The notes below the pieces were generated by a model. The model was not told the DNA's origin, searched no databases, and saw only the letters and a program-made list of their open reading frames with translations. From the NCBI RefSeq assembly GCF_001881565.1, contig NZ_MPDJ01000004.1, positions 412,272-476,271 on the forward strand: 64,000 bases of DNA. The letters run 5' to 3'. Positions within the stretch are counted from its first letter, which is position 1. Each line of letters begins with the position of its first letter. The stretch is from Eisenbergiella tayi (GTDB taxonomy: Bacteria; Bacillota; Clostridia; Lachnospirales; Lachnospiraceae). The translations under genes and the position numbers were made by a program. Shown piece after piece: positions 42,006 through 51,217 of this stretch.

Positions 42006-43376
42006 TTACAGGAAAATATACTTCAAAATGAACAGCACCGTAAGAACATACATCAGTATGCTGATCTTTTTGTCTCTTGCCTTACCTGTCAGCAGATTCA
42101 GCAGTGTCCAGGAAATAACGCCGATGGCGATACCTTCGGAAATGCTGTATGCAAGAGGCATTGCAATGATGCAGAGGAATGCAGGAATTGCTTCCGCCAT
42201 ATCATCGAAATTAATCTTAACCACCGCACCCATCATGTAGAAGCCTACAATGATCAGCGCCGGAGCCGTCGCAAAGGAAGGGATGGTCAAAAAGAGAGGT
42301 GAGAAAATCAGTGCAAGCAGGAACAGAATGCCTGTGGTAATTGCCGTAAGGCCTGTACGTCCTCCTTCGGTTACACCGGATGCACTTTCCACATAGGTTG
42401 TGGTGGTGGAGGTTCCGAATACGGCGCCTACGCTCGTTGCAACGGCATCCGCCATCAGAGCGCCTTTGATTCTGGGAAGCTTGCCGTCCTTATCCAGCAT
42501 GTCCGCCTTGGAAGCCACGCCAATCAGGGTGCCCAGAGTATCAAACAGGTCTACAAACAGGAACGCAAACATTACTACGATGAAATCCAGAATTCTGATA
42601 TTGCTGAAATCAGCTTTGAATACCTGTCCGAAGGTATGTCCGAAGGAGCTGAAATCAAAACTTACAATTGCGGAAGGGATTACGGAATACATCCCTGCAT
42701 CCGGATTTGGAACATAAATGCCTGTCAGCTCACAGATGATGCCAAGCACCCATGTGATGATAATGCCTAACAGGATTCCTCCCTTTATCTTCCTTACAAG
42801 AAGGATAGCCGTTACAAGGACACCGATCAGCGCCAGGATAGCACCGATGCCAATGGAATGGAAAGTATCTCCCTTAAATGTCTGATATGTGAGCAGAGTG
42901 GCATCACTGTTTACAACGATTTTGGCATTCTGCAGGCCGATAAAGGCGATGAACAGACCAATACCTACGCTGACTGCAGATTTCAGAGTCATGGGAATGG
43001 CATTGAAAATAGCTTCTCTGACATTCGTCAGTGAAAGGACGATGAAAACAAGACCTTCCACAAATACGGCCATCAAAGCAATCTGCCAGGAATATCCCAT
43101 GTTCAGGACTACGGTATAAGCAAAATAGGCATTCAGCCCCATACCGGGAGCCAGTGCAAACGGATAGTTTGCAAACAAAGCCATCATTGCCGTACCCACA
43201 AAAGCGGCGAGCGCTGTCGCAATCAGCACCGCATTGGCATCCATTCCCGCCGCGGAAAGGATGCTGGGGTTTACCGCAAGGATGTAAGCCATCGTCATGA
43301 ACGTGGTAATACCTGCCATGATCTCCGTCTTAACATCGGTTCTGTTTTCCTTCAGCTTGAAAAACTTTTCTAACAT
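42006..43376 (-). CDS. NCS2/AzgA-type guanine/hypoxanthine permease
   Basis: A 456-residue proton-coupled purine importer with about 12-14 membrane segments. The opening EIMAGITTFMTMAYILAVNP, LAPGMGLNAYFAYTVV and the later FLFVDLFDTLGTLIGVA are hallmarks of the AzgA/PbuG group. TAGGAGGTAGGAG precedes the ATG. I looked for a purine riboswitch in the 120-base leader and found none, so its control is unknown. The nucleoside salvage genes lie 5 kb away. Confidence 0.9.
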   Translation of the reverse strand: MLEKFFKLKENRTDVKTEIMAGITTFMTMAYILAVNPSILSAAGMDANAVLIATALAAFVGTAMMALFANYPFALAPGMGLNAYFAYTVVLNMGYSWQIALMAVFVEGLVFIVLSLTNVREAIFNAIPMTLKSAVSVGIGLFIAFIGLQNAKIVVNSDATLLTYQTFKGDTFHSIGIGAILALIGVLVTAILLVRKIKGGILLGIIITWVLGIICELTGIYVPNPDAGMYSVIPSAIVSFDFSSFGHTFGQVFKADFSNIRILDFIVVMFAFLFVDLFDTLGTLIGVASKADMLDKDGKLPRIKGALMADAVATSVGAVFGTSTTTTYVESASGVTEGGRTGLTAITTGILFLLALIFSPLFLTIPSFATAPALIIVGFYMMGAVVKINFDDMAEAIPAFLCIIAMPLAYSISEGIAIGVISWTLLNLLTGKARDKKISILMYVLTVLFILKYIFL

Positions 43377-43504
43377 CTCCTACCTCCTAAGATTGTGTTA
43401 AAATTATGTATTTTAAGAAAGAATACGTTATTAATTGTATACTGAAAGATACAGAATGTCTATTATAAAATTGTCGGAATTTGCCATTTTATGCAAGTTG
43501 CTGC

Positions 43505-43540
43505 AAAAATACCGGCCGGAGGCTTCTCACCTCCGGCCGG
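43505..43540 (-). terminator. Terminator of the BceAB-like operon
   Basis: An 11-bp stem CCGGCCGGAGG / CCTCCGGCCGG followed on the minus strand by TATTTTT. Confidence 0.88.
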
Positions 43541-43545
43541 GGCTT

Positions 43546-45768
43546 TCATTCAAATATCTGCTTCCGGAATAAAATCCAGGTACTGGTAAAGTAGCAGGCC
43601 AGCAGGACAGCCAGTATCAGCACCACCGCCCCCACCTGCACCATCAGCTTTCCGGTTCCCACATAAGCGGCGATCTGAACGGAAATCGTACGGAAAAAAT
43701 ATACCGCGAATATAGCCGCGCCCAGCGCCGCCGCCCCAACAGGAAGCCCGAACCAGAATGCCAGCTGCCTAAAGATCAGGCGTTCGATATGCTTATCCTC
43801 CACCCCAAGCTTCTTCAATACCCCAAAGCGGCCGGAATAAAGAGAGCTGTCCAGGAGCTGCTGCAGTGCCAGTATGGTAAAACATATAATAAAAAGGACT
43901 ACTGCCGCATATGTCATGGCTGTTTTAATAATAAAAATACCCGATGTGGTATCACTCACCTCCGTGGAACGGGTCCGTATCAGATAATTAACTCCGTCCC
44001 CCTGCATATCCGTTGGCAGCATCTTCTCAAACAGGTCTTCCAGCCTGGTGCAGGTTTCGTAGGGCATGGGTTCGGCGGTATTGATATATCTGTGTCTCTC
44101 CGCCCCCAGCAGCTTCCCGCATATACTGTCAGGGAATACGTAAACCACATCCGTATACAGGTTATAGACATTTTCGCTTATTCCTGCCTGATAAGCCCTG
44201 CCAGCTGCCTGATTCAGCAAGCCGGCATCCGTTTCCGCAACCGGATTGTCATCAAGGAAGGTTTCCATATCCTCTTCCGACACCGTGGAACGCCACTGCG
44301 TGGTAAAGGTCCCCTCCTCCAGGCTGATGGGATCAAGTCCGACCATCCGGCGCAGATGATTATAATCGGAAAGGGATATGGCAAGCATCGGAAAATCACT
44401 TTTCATACGGCTGTAAAACAATTCCTTCCGCGGCAGATAAAGAGTCATCGTACAGTCATCCTCGACAGCAATGCCCTCCTTTTTCAGGAAATCCGTCACA
44501 AATTCGTATCCCGTATCGGGCAGTTCCTCTATACTTTCGGTCTGATTATAAAGAGAAGCTATCCGTATATCAAAAACCGCCCTCTCCTCCAGATATCCTG
44601 ATGCCCAGCCTGCAAGGGCGGGAATGGATAAAAAAAGGCCGATGGATACCATTAATGTCAGGCAGATAAGCGTCATGGTTTTGGTAGTGGTTTTCAGCTT
44701 AGTCAGTATCTGTCCCAGGAAAAACAGGTTTTCTTCCCGATACGCCCATTTGCTGTTTTTTTCTTTTATGGCTGTCACAAAGCTTCCCGTCAGATACATG
44801 AAGGCACAGACTGCAAACACGATTTCCCCGAGGATAAACATGGCATAAAGGTTCACACTCCCACCCCCGAGCGCCAGAAAATATTTCTGCTGGAGGACAG
44901 GCACACTGGCTGCGCTCACAATAAGCAGCAAATCGGCCGCCAGCATACTGCCTGTCAGTGCTGCAAGATTCCGCTTTTTATGTTTCAGACGGCTGAAAAG
45001 GAAGAAAACCGGAAGCAAAAGCGTAAGAGCCGGCGCCGCAATATTTGCCGCAAACATCACATGCACCGGCAGGGGCATCCTCGGATCAAAATAATAATAT
45101 CTTTTGCTGATTCCGGTCGCCAAAACCGCAACCAGAAAAAGTGAGAAAACAAGAATAACCCCATGCATCCATCTGCTTTTCTTAAGTGACTCATTCACCT
45201 TATCCGCCTGCAGCATATCGATCACCTTAATTCTGCGGATGGCTCTTATATTAAAAAGACCGATCACCACAAAGCTTACCAGAAAAAAAAGCGCCGTCAG
45301 AAGCAGGGTATCCGGATACAGCGTCCAGGTAATCCGATAGGGATAACCCAAGGAAGCCAGCTGCATCGCCGTTATCAGCTGTGCAAGCAGCCCTCCCAGA
45401 AGACAGCCTGTCAGCAGGGCCACACCTCCCATAATGAGGGTTTCAAAGAAAAACATCCTGGCGATAAGCTTTTGCTCCATCCCCATTATTGTCTGTACGG
45501 CAAATTCCTTCTGCTTCCTGTAAATCATGAAATTGTTGACATACTTGATCAGAAAAAGCAGAAGCAGGGTAATCACACAAATAGCATTTTTCATGTTTTC
45601 ACCCAGAATGCTCAGATCAAACTGGGCGCCGATATCCGGCCTGTAATAGCTGCTTGTAATCGACAGGAAGGCATAAAACATGGCCACACACAAAGTCAGC
45701 GTCACAATATAAATCAGATAATCCCCTATGGAACGTCTGGCGTTCCGCCAGATAAGCTTAACGTACAT
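43546..45768 (-). CDS. BceB-like ABC transporter permease
   Basis: A 740-residue permease with ten membrane segments in the 1+3 ... pattern of BceB. An FtsX domain lies at about residues 50-190, and a large extracellular domain of about 200 residues between segments 7 and 8 (about 410-610). In Bacillus, BceAB-type transporters sense and counter cell-wall-active peptide antibiotics together with BceS. The ATG at 45768 is supported by GGGAGG; it overlaps the ATPase gene by 11 bases. Confidence 0.88.
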   Translation of the reverse strand: MYVKLIWRNARRSIGDYLIYIVTLTLCVAMFYAFLSITSSYYRPDIGAQFDLSILGENMKNAICVITLLLLFLIKYVNNFMIYRKQKEFAVQTIMGMEQKLIARMFFFETLIMGGVALLTGCLLGGLLAQLITAMQLASLGYPYRITWTLYPDTLLLTALFFLVSFVVIGLFNIRAIRRIKVIDMLQADKVNESLKKSRWMHGVILVFSLFLVAVLATGISKRYYYFDPRMPLPVHVMFAANIAAPALTLLLPVFFLFSRLKHKKRNLAALTGSMLAADLLLIVSAASVPVLQQKYFLALGGGSVNLYAMFILGEIVFAVCAFMYLTGSFVTAIKEKNSKWAYREENLFFLGQILTKLKTTTKTMTLICLTLMVSIGLFLSIPALAGWASGYLEERAVFDIRIASLYNQTESIEELPDTGYEFVTDFLKKEGIAVEDDCTMTLYLPRKELFYSRMKSDFPMLAISLSDYNHLRRMVGLDPISLEEGTFTTQWRSTVSEEDMETFLDDNPVAETDAGLLNQAAGRAYQAGISENVYNLYTDVVYVFPDSICGKLLGAERHRYINTAEPMPYETCTRLEDLFEKMLPTDMQGDGVNYLIRTRSTEVSDTTSGIFIIKTAMTYAAVVLFIICFTILALQQLLDSSLYSGRFGVLKKLGVEDKHIERLIFRQLAFWFGLPVGAAALGAAIFAVYFFRTISVQIAAYVGTGKLMVQVGAVVLILAVLLACYFTSTWILFRKQIFE

Positions 45769-46525
45769 CAGCCAAATCACCTCCCAGCATGGTCATGACA
45801 TCCAGGATTTTGCCGAAGAAACGGCGGCGGCTGTCATTTCCCCGCAGTATTTCGGTAAATATCTGCCCATCCTTCAGGAAAAGAATCCTTCCGGCATAGG
45901 AGGCGGTAAACGCGTCATGGGTCACCATCAGTATGGTCGCCGAAAGGCTCTCATTCATATTGCGGATGGTATCCAGCAGCATCTGGGAGGAATGGCTGTC
46001 CAGAGCGCCCGTTGGTTCATCCGCCAGGATGAGCCTGGGCCGGTTAATCATGGCTCTGGCACAGGCGCAGCGCTGCTTCTGTCCCCCTGATACCTGATAG
46101 GGGAATTTGTCAAGAATATCCCGGATGCCCAGCTTATCCGCCATATCCTCCACCCGTTCCATGATCTTCCCGGCAGGAACCCGGTTAATGGTAAGTGCAA
46201 GAGATATATTTTCCCTGATGGTCAGCGTATCCAGCAGATTAAATTCCTGAAAAATGAACCCCAGGTTTTCTCTTCTGAAGCGGGCTATATCCTTTTCCCT
46301 GATTTCTGTCACGTCTGTCCCATCCAGAAAAATGTGTCCCGCACTCACCGTATCAATGGTGGAAATGCAGTTGAGCAGCGTGGTTTTCCCCGAACCGGAA
46401 GCTCCCATAATGCCTATGAACTCCCCTTCATGGACCTGAAAGCTCACATCGGAAAGCGCCTTTGTCAGATTGCCTCCGTTGCCATAGTATTTCTCTATAT
46501 TGCTGATCCTTAAAATATCCTCCAT
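45758..46525 (-). CDS. BceA-like ABC transporter ATP-binding protein
   Basis: ATPase (255 aa) with Walker A GASGSGKTT at about residues 39-47, signature VSGGQKQR, Walker B LILADEPTGALD and VTHD. It powers the adjacent BceB-like permease. The two genes form an operon behind the BceR-type operator. Confidence 0.9.
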   Translation of the reverse strand: MEDILRISNIEKYYGNGGNLTKALSDVSFQVHEGEFIGIMGASGSGKTTLLNCISTIDTVSAGHIFLDGTDVTEIREKDIARFRRENLGFIFQEFNLLDTLTIRENISLALTINRVPAGKIMERVEDMADKLGIRDILDKFPYQVSGGQKQRCACARAMINRPRLILADEPTGALDSHSSQMLLDTIRNMNESLSATILMVTHDAFTASYAGRILFLKDGQIFTEILRGNDSRRRFFGKILDVMTMLGGDLADVR

Positions 46526-46628
46526 ACAGCCTCTCTTCTGCCGCCGGGCGGCTATTTCGTCATGTTTTATGAAGCATCCCTATTCTAACAGCTGCCCGGA
46601 CCGGTTTGTATCTGTTTTTCTTTCCGAG

Positions 46629-46648
46629 TTCTTACAAAAATGTAAGAA
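46629..46648. promoter_or_regulatory. BceR-type operator
   Basis: A perfect palindrome TTCTTACA-AAAA-TGTAAGAA. It matches the TnACA-N4-TGTAA consensus described for response regulators of BceRS systems. It lies upstream of the ATPase gene and just after the histidine kinase terminator, so peptide stress would induce the transporter. A TAGAAT -10 box is at about 46577 on the minus strand, but the -35 box is poor. Confidence 0.75.
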
Positions 46649-46668
46649 GCGCAGAATCACTGCGCTTC
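46646..46668 (-). terminator. Terminator of the kinase/regulator operon
   Basis: A 9-bp stem GAAGCGCAG / CTGCGCTTC with a 5-base loop, followed on the minus strand by TTACATTTTT. Its T tract overlaps the BceR-type palindrome. Confidence 0.75.
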
Positions 46669-46689
46669 TCCCGTCATTTAAACTCTATT

Positions 46690-47700
46690 TTATTCCGGCA
46701 TCCGGCAAAAATGATTGCAGATAAAGGAAAGAGTTATTGTCGTACCTTCCACACCTGACGCGGCAGAAATCCCGATCCCCAGTTTGCCGCACAGCCTCCT
46801 GCACAAATAAAGCCCCAGCCCCGTAGATGACTTTCCCAGACGTCCGTTAGTCCCGGTAAACCCTTTCTCAAAAATCCGGGGAAGCTCATCGGCCGGGATT
46901 CCGATTCCGTTATCCTCTATGCTGAGGGAAATGCCGTCATCTGTGCAGAAAGCCCGGAAAATAAGCACAGGATTTTCCCGCCGGTAACGGACGGCATTTC
47001 CAATCAGCTGGTTAAGAATAAAGGTCACCCATTTTTCATCCGTAAAAACAGTATGCTCACAGTCTTCCAGATGAATCTGCACCCCATTGCTCAAAAGAAG
47101 CTGTTTGTTGTCCGACACCGCCTGGTGGACGATATCCGACAGAAGGGTTTCTTTTATCAGATAATCCTTCTCCACGGTTTCACTGCGGGCATAATAAAGT
47201 GCCTGCCCCGCGAAATGATTCAGACGCTCCAGTTCAAGCAGCATGGTACGGGTGATCTCCGATTTATTATTATCACACAGAAGCTTCAGGGCGGTCAGAG
47301 GCGTCTTTATTTCATGGATCCACTGTTCAATATATTCCCTGTATTCCCTTCGCTCCCTTTTCACGGCGGATACCTGCTCCAGCATGGATTTTCCCGCCAT
47401 GGACAAAAGCCGGTAATACACACGGTCATCGGCCCGGTGAGGTTTTCCCGCCACCTCCGCTATCAGATACTTCTCCTCCAGCCCTTCCACCAGGGCCAGC
47501 AGCTGATCCAGCTTCTTTTTTCTGAGACGGAAATCCACAAACAGCCAGCCGGTTAATAAAAGCAGCCAGCAGACCAGAATAATACCTATCGTACTTCCTT
47601 CATTCCCCACCGCCAAAAGAAACAGAGCCAGCAGGATCATGGCAAACGCCTGAAGCATAAGAAGAGGAAGCCGGTCTTTGAAATAATCCGTCCCTCTCAT
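46690..47700 (-). CDS. BceS-like intramembrane-sensing histidine kinase
   Basis: A 336-residue kinase with two N-terminal helices (about residues 14-57) and almost no extracellular loop, the hallmark of intramembrane-sensing kinases. The H-box is WIHEIKTPLTALKLL, with N-box LIGNAVRYRRENP and G-boxes DNGIGIPADELP and GLGLYLCRRL. It probably receives its signal from the BceAB-like transporter. Its start overlaps the regulator gene stop by 4 bases. Confidence 0.9.
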   Translation of the reverse strand: MRGTDYFKDRLPLLMLQAFAMILLALFLLAVGNEGSTIGIILVCWLLLLTGWLFVDFRLRKKKLDQLLALVEGLEEKYLIAEVAGKPHRADDRVYYRLLSMAGKSMLEQVSAVKRERREYREYIEQWIHEIKTPLTALKLLCDNNKSEITRTMLLELERLNHFAGQALYYARSETVEKDYLIKETLLSDIVHQAVSDNKQLLLSNGVQIHLEDCEHTVFTDEKWVTFILNQLIGNAVRYRRENPVLIFRAFCTDDGISLSIEDNGIGIPADELPRIFEKGFTGTNGRLGKSSTGLGLYLCRRLCGKLGIGISAASGVEGTTITLSFICNHFCRMPE

Positions 47701-48365
47701 ATCAGATACCCCTGGCGGTGCTTTGTACGAATAAAATCCGCCAGCCCCAGCTCCGCGAGTTTTTCCCGTATTCTTGAAATATTCACACTCAGCGCATTAT
47801 CATCCACGTAAAGCCGGTTATCCCATAAATATTCCACGATATCGGCCCGCGGGCAGATACTGCCTGCATGCCGGAACAGAAAAATAAGTATCTTCATCTC
47901 ATTTTTCGTCAGCTCCGCCTGTTTACCTTCAAAAGCCATCCTGCCGCTTTCCGGATAGAGACACAGCCCCCGGTGCTCCAAAACCTCCGCCTCTCCCGAA
48001 GGACAGGCTCTTTTCAAAAGGGAAGCGATCCTTGCCAGAAGAATCGCCACATTATAGGGCTTGGTAATAAAGGCATCGCCGCCCAGCATGATGCTGTTCA
48101 ATTCATCCATATCCGTATTCCTGCTGGTAACAAAAATGATCGGTGCGGCAGAAAAGGTCCGGATGCCGGAACAGATTCTGAAACCGTCCTCTCCCGGCAG
48201 ATTGATGTCCAGCAGCAGCAGATGCGGCTGCCATTCCCTGATCTGCTCCAGAGTATCCGTAAAATCAGTCACAGCCCCCACCTCATAGCCGTTCCCCTTT
48301 AAAAGGATGCATAACTCCTCTCTGATAACAGGATCATCCTCAATAACCATTATCCTGTATTTCAT
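47697..48365 (-). CDS. BceR-like OmpR-family response regulator
   Basis: A 222-residue regulator. The receiver domain (residues 1-120) has the acidic pocket EDD, phospho-acceptor Asp in LLLLDINLPGEDG and Lys in TKPYN. A winged-helix DNA-binding domain (about 130-222) follows. AAGGAGAACCGG supports the ATG at 48365; the longer frame is rejected. It is expected to bind the palindrome at 46629-46648. Confidence 0.9.
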   Translation of the reverse strand: MKYRIMVIEDDPVIREELCILLKGNGYEVGAVTDFTDTLEQIREWQPHLLLLDINLPGEDGFRICSGIRTFSAAPIIFVTSRNTDMDELNSIMLGGDAFITKPYNVAILLARIASLLKRACPSGEAEVLEHRGLCLYPESGRMAFEGKQAELTKNEMKILIFLFRHAGSICPRADIVEYLWDNRLYVDDNALSVNISRIREKLAELGLADFIRTKHRQGYLI

Positions 48366-48375
48366 CCGGTTCTCC

Positions 48376-49680
48376 TTACTGGGCACTGATACGATTGATA
48401 ATTTCATTCGCCTTCGCGTAAAGAGCTTCCACATCATCACAGCAGAGGAATTTTCCGTCATAATAAAGGACTTTTCCGTTTACCATAGTCATTTTCACAT
48501 TCTGCTTGCTGCCGCTGTAAACGATATTTTTCTGGATGTTATTCAGAGGCTGCATATTGGGCTGATGCAGATCGATCATGATGATATCCGCCTTCTTGCC
48601 TTCCGCAAGAATATCACAGTCATGAAGCCCCATGGCTCTTGCCCCATTCACCGTAGCCATCTTAAGCACCTCTTCAGCATCCACCGCAGAGGCGTCCTTT
48701 TCCCGAAGCTTGGCAAGCCCTGTTGTCAGGAACATCTCACGGAACATATCCAGGCAGTTATTGCTGGAAGCGCCGTCGGTTCCGATACCCACATTAATGC
48801 CTTTTTCCAGGAAACGGGTAATCGGTGCAACCCCGCTTGCAAGCTTTGTGTTGGATCCGGGATTGGTGATTATATGAAGCCCTTTCCGTGCAAAGAGATC
48901 CATATCTTCCTCTGTAAAGTAAACACAATGATAACCGCCTCCGCCGTAATCGAACAGCCCCAGGGAATCCAGGAATTGAGGCGGGGTCATCCCGTAACGC
49001 TCCAGACATTCATCCGTTTCTGTTTTTGTCTCAGATATATGAGAAAAAAGCGGCGCTTTGTATTTATGGACCATTTCGGACACCTGCTCCAATAATTCTT
49101 TGGAACAGGTATATTCCGCATGGACACCCAGCATATAGGAAATCAGCGGATGCATGCCGTTCAGGGTATTGTACCGCTCTTCCATCACCTCAAGGGCAGG
49201 CCCGAACTTATTCAGACCGCTCACCAGCACACAGCGCATTCCCATATCCACGCAGGCCTGTGCGATATCTTTGGGAGATAAATACATGTCGAACACAGCG
49301 GTCACTCCGGTGGTGAGATATTCCAGGATGGCCAACTGGGTCAGGTCGTAATTGTCCTGCTCCGTCATCTTGGCTTCCAGAGGAAAAATCTTGGTATTCA
49401 GCCATTCCTGAAGCGGCATATCATCGGCAAAGGAACGCATGGCCACCATGGCGGAATGGGTATGGGCATCCTTGAAGCCCGGCATCAGCACATTCCCTTC
49501 ACAGTCGATTTCCTCGTCGGCCATCAGGCCGATACAGCCTGTCCTCCTGCAGAATTCATCCAAATCCGTACCGTCCCCGATATAAAGGATTTTGTCATCC
49601 TCCACCCAGATTTCTCCTTCCAACAGCCTGCAGTCTTCAGCCATCGTCATAATCCGGGCATTGTATAAGCGTATTTTCAT
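48376..49680 (-). CDS. Amidohydrolase, SAH/MTA deaminase-like
   Basis: A 434-residue metal-dependent amidohydrolase with the barrel motifs HTHSAM (metal), HAEYT, SHISETKTE and IGTDGASSNN. This pattern is that of S-adenosylhomocysteine/5'-methylthioadenosine deaminases (MtaD-like). It lies near cytidine deaminase and purine nucleoside phosphorylase genes on the same strand, in keeping with nucleoside salvage. Guanine or cytosine deaminase activity cannot be excluded by eye. Confidence 0.82.
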   Translation of the reverse strand: MKIRLYNARIMTMAEDCRLLEGEIWVEDDKILYIGDGTDLDEFCRRTGCIGLMADEEIDCEGNVLMPGFKDAHTHSAMVAMRSFADDMPLQEWLNTKIFPLEAKMTEQDNYDLTQLAILEYLTTGVTAVFDMYLSPKDIAQACVDMGMRCVLVSGLNKFGPALEVMEERYNTLNGMHPLISYMLGVHAEYTCSKELLEQVSEMVHKYKAPLFSHISETKTETDECLERYGMTPPQFLDSLGLFDYGGGGYHCVYFTEEDMDLFARKGLHIITNPGSNTKLASGVAPITRFLEKGINVGIGTDGASSNNCLDMFREMFLTTGLAKLREKDASAVDAEEVLKMATVNGARAMGLHDCDILAEGKKADIIMIDLHQPNMQPLNNIQKNIVYSGSKQNVKMTMVNGKVLYYDGKFLCCDDVEALYAKANEIINRISAQ

Positions 49681-49747
49681 AATTCAGTAAGTCTCCTTTT
49701 CCATCCAACATCAATTTCGCATTTCATCCGGAGTCTGCCGGTCCTTC

Positions 49748-50173
49748 CTACAGATTATCCGGCCCAAACCCCTCCGGCATAAGCTCCTTCAGCTTGAAAA
49801 CCTTATAGTCATCCTCCGAAACCGCCGCAATCACTTCAAAGGTATCCGGATTGCAGAATTCCATCATCACCTGCCTGCACACTCCGCAGGGCGCAGTGTA
49901 ATCCGTAACGGCCCCCTGTTTTCCTCCCACAATGGCTATCGCCCGAAAGGCACGCACCCCTTCGCTGATACCCTTAAAAAAAGCGGTTCTCTCCGCACAG
50001 TTGGTCGGAGTAAAAGCGGCATTCTCCACATTACAGCCTGTGAATATAAGCGGCTTCCCATCCTTTTCAAAAGCGGCAAGAAGCGCCGCTCCCACATAAA
50101 AGCCGGAATAAGGCGCATACGCATTCTCCCTGGCCTTCATCGCCTCGCTGATCAAGGTTCTGTAATCCGTCAT
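49748..50173 (-). CDS. cdd: Cytidine deaminase
   Basis: A 141-residue zinc enzyme converting cytidine or deoxycytidine to uridine forms. The zinc motif is GCNVENAAF plus APCGVCRQVM (two of the three ligands are cysteines), with the conserved CAERTAFFKGISEG. GGGAGGAGGGAGAGAAT precedes the ATG at 50173. It follows the phosphorylase gene closely, so the two are likely co-transcribed. Confidence 0.93.
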   Translation of the reverse strand: MTDYRTLISEAMKARENAYAPYSGFYVGAALLAAFEKDGKPLIFTGCNVENAAFTPTNCAERTAFFKGISEGVRAFRAIAIVGGKQGAVTDYTAPCGVCRQVMMEFCNPDTFEVIAAVSEDDYKVFKLKELMPEGFGPDNL

Positions 50174-50214
50174 ATTCTCTCCCTCCTCCCGGTACGGTTC
50201 CTTCCCCGGCTCCA

Positions 50215-51054
50215 TTATTCCTTCAGCGCAGCTCCGAATTTTTTCACAGATTCTGTCACCAGCGCCTTGAATAAGGGTGCCGCCGCATTGGCCGCCTCCT
50301 GTACCTCTTCATGGGTGAGCGGATTATCTGTCATCCCTGCTGCCAGATTGCATACACAGGAAATACAGCATATCTTCATTCCCATATGATTGGCGGCAAT
50401 GGCTTCCACTACCGTGGACATTCCCACCGCGTCCACATCCAGCTTATGCAGCAGCCTGATTTCCGCAGGAGATTCAAAAGAAGGCCCCGTAAGCTGTGCA
50501 TAAATTCCTTCCTTCAGGTTAATTCCCTGTTCCTTTGCGGCTTCACGGATGAGCTCCTGCAGATCTTCATCATATACATGCGTCATATCCGGGAACCGCA
50601 CGCCCAACTCGTCTATATTGGCGCCGATAAGCGGATTGGGCGCCCAAAGGGAAACATGGTCGGTAAGCATCATGAAATCTCCGGCCGTAAAGGACGGATT
50701 GATACCGCCGGAAGCGTTGGTTAAGAACAGCACTTTTGCTCCCATCAACTTCATCAGGCGGGTAGGCAGGACAACATCGGAAATGGGATACCCTTCATAG
50801 TAATGCACTCTTCCCTTCATGCACACCACAGGCACCTCTCCCACATAACCGAAAATAAACTTTCCGGCATGTCCCGGCACGGTGGATACAGGGAACCCTT
50901 CAATATCATGGTAATCCAGTTCCGCCTCCACGCGGATATCATTGGCATAATCGCCCAGCCCTGAGCCAAGTACAATGGCTACTTCCGGTCGGAAATCGAT
51001 TTTCTGCTTTACACTTTCGTAACATTTTAACAGTTTATCATATACAGGATTCAT
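50215..51054 (-). CDS. Purine nucleoside phosphorylase (trimeric type)
   Basis: A 279-residue enzyme splitting inosine and guanosine to base plus ribose-1-phosphate. Motifs include VLGSGLGDYA, VPGHAGKFIFG, CMKGRVHYYEGY, LTNASGGINPSF and DAVGMSTVVEAIAANHMG, typical of the PNP-I/PunA family. TAAAGGAGG precedes the ATG at 51054. First gene of the salvage group. Confidence 0.92.
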   Translation of the reverse strand: MNPVYDKLLKCYESVKQKIDFRPEVAIVLGSGLGDYANDIRVEAELDYHDIEGFPVSTVPGHAGKFIFGYVGEVPVVCMKGRVHYYEGYPISDVVLPTRLMKLMGAKVLFLTNASGGINPSFTAGDFMMLTDHVSLWAPNPLIGANIDELGVRFPDMTHVYDEDLQELIREAAKEQGINLKEGIYAQLTGPSFESPAEIRLLHKLDVDAVGMSTVVEAIAANHMGMKICCISCVCNLAAGMTDNPLTHEEVQEAANAAAPLFKALVTESVKKFGAALKE

Positions 51055-51176
51055 ATATGAGCCTCCTTTAATTGAATTAAAAACAGTATTTTCCATGTAA
51101 ACCCGTTTCTGAAATCAGTATAGCAGAATCACAGCCGGATTCCTAGATAAACTAGATAAAAAAGAAGACTTCCTGC

Positions 51177-51208
51177 AAAAAACCGGAAGGCATCGGCCTT
51201 CCGGTTTT
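51177..51208 (-). terminator. Terminator of spoIVA
   Basis: A stem AAAACCGGAAGGC / GCCTTCCGGTTTT with a 4-base loop, followed on the minus strand by TTTT. Confidence 0.88.
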
Positions 51209-51217
51209 CTTGAACTA

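Noticed and set aside
43377..43500. Purine riboswitch before the NCS2 permease
   Set aside because: The conserved junction and loop sequences of purine riboswitches are absent from this AT-rich leader.
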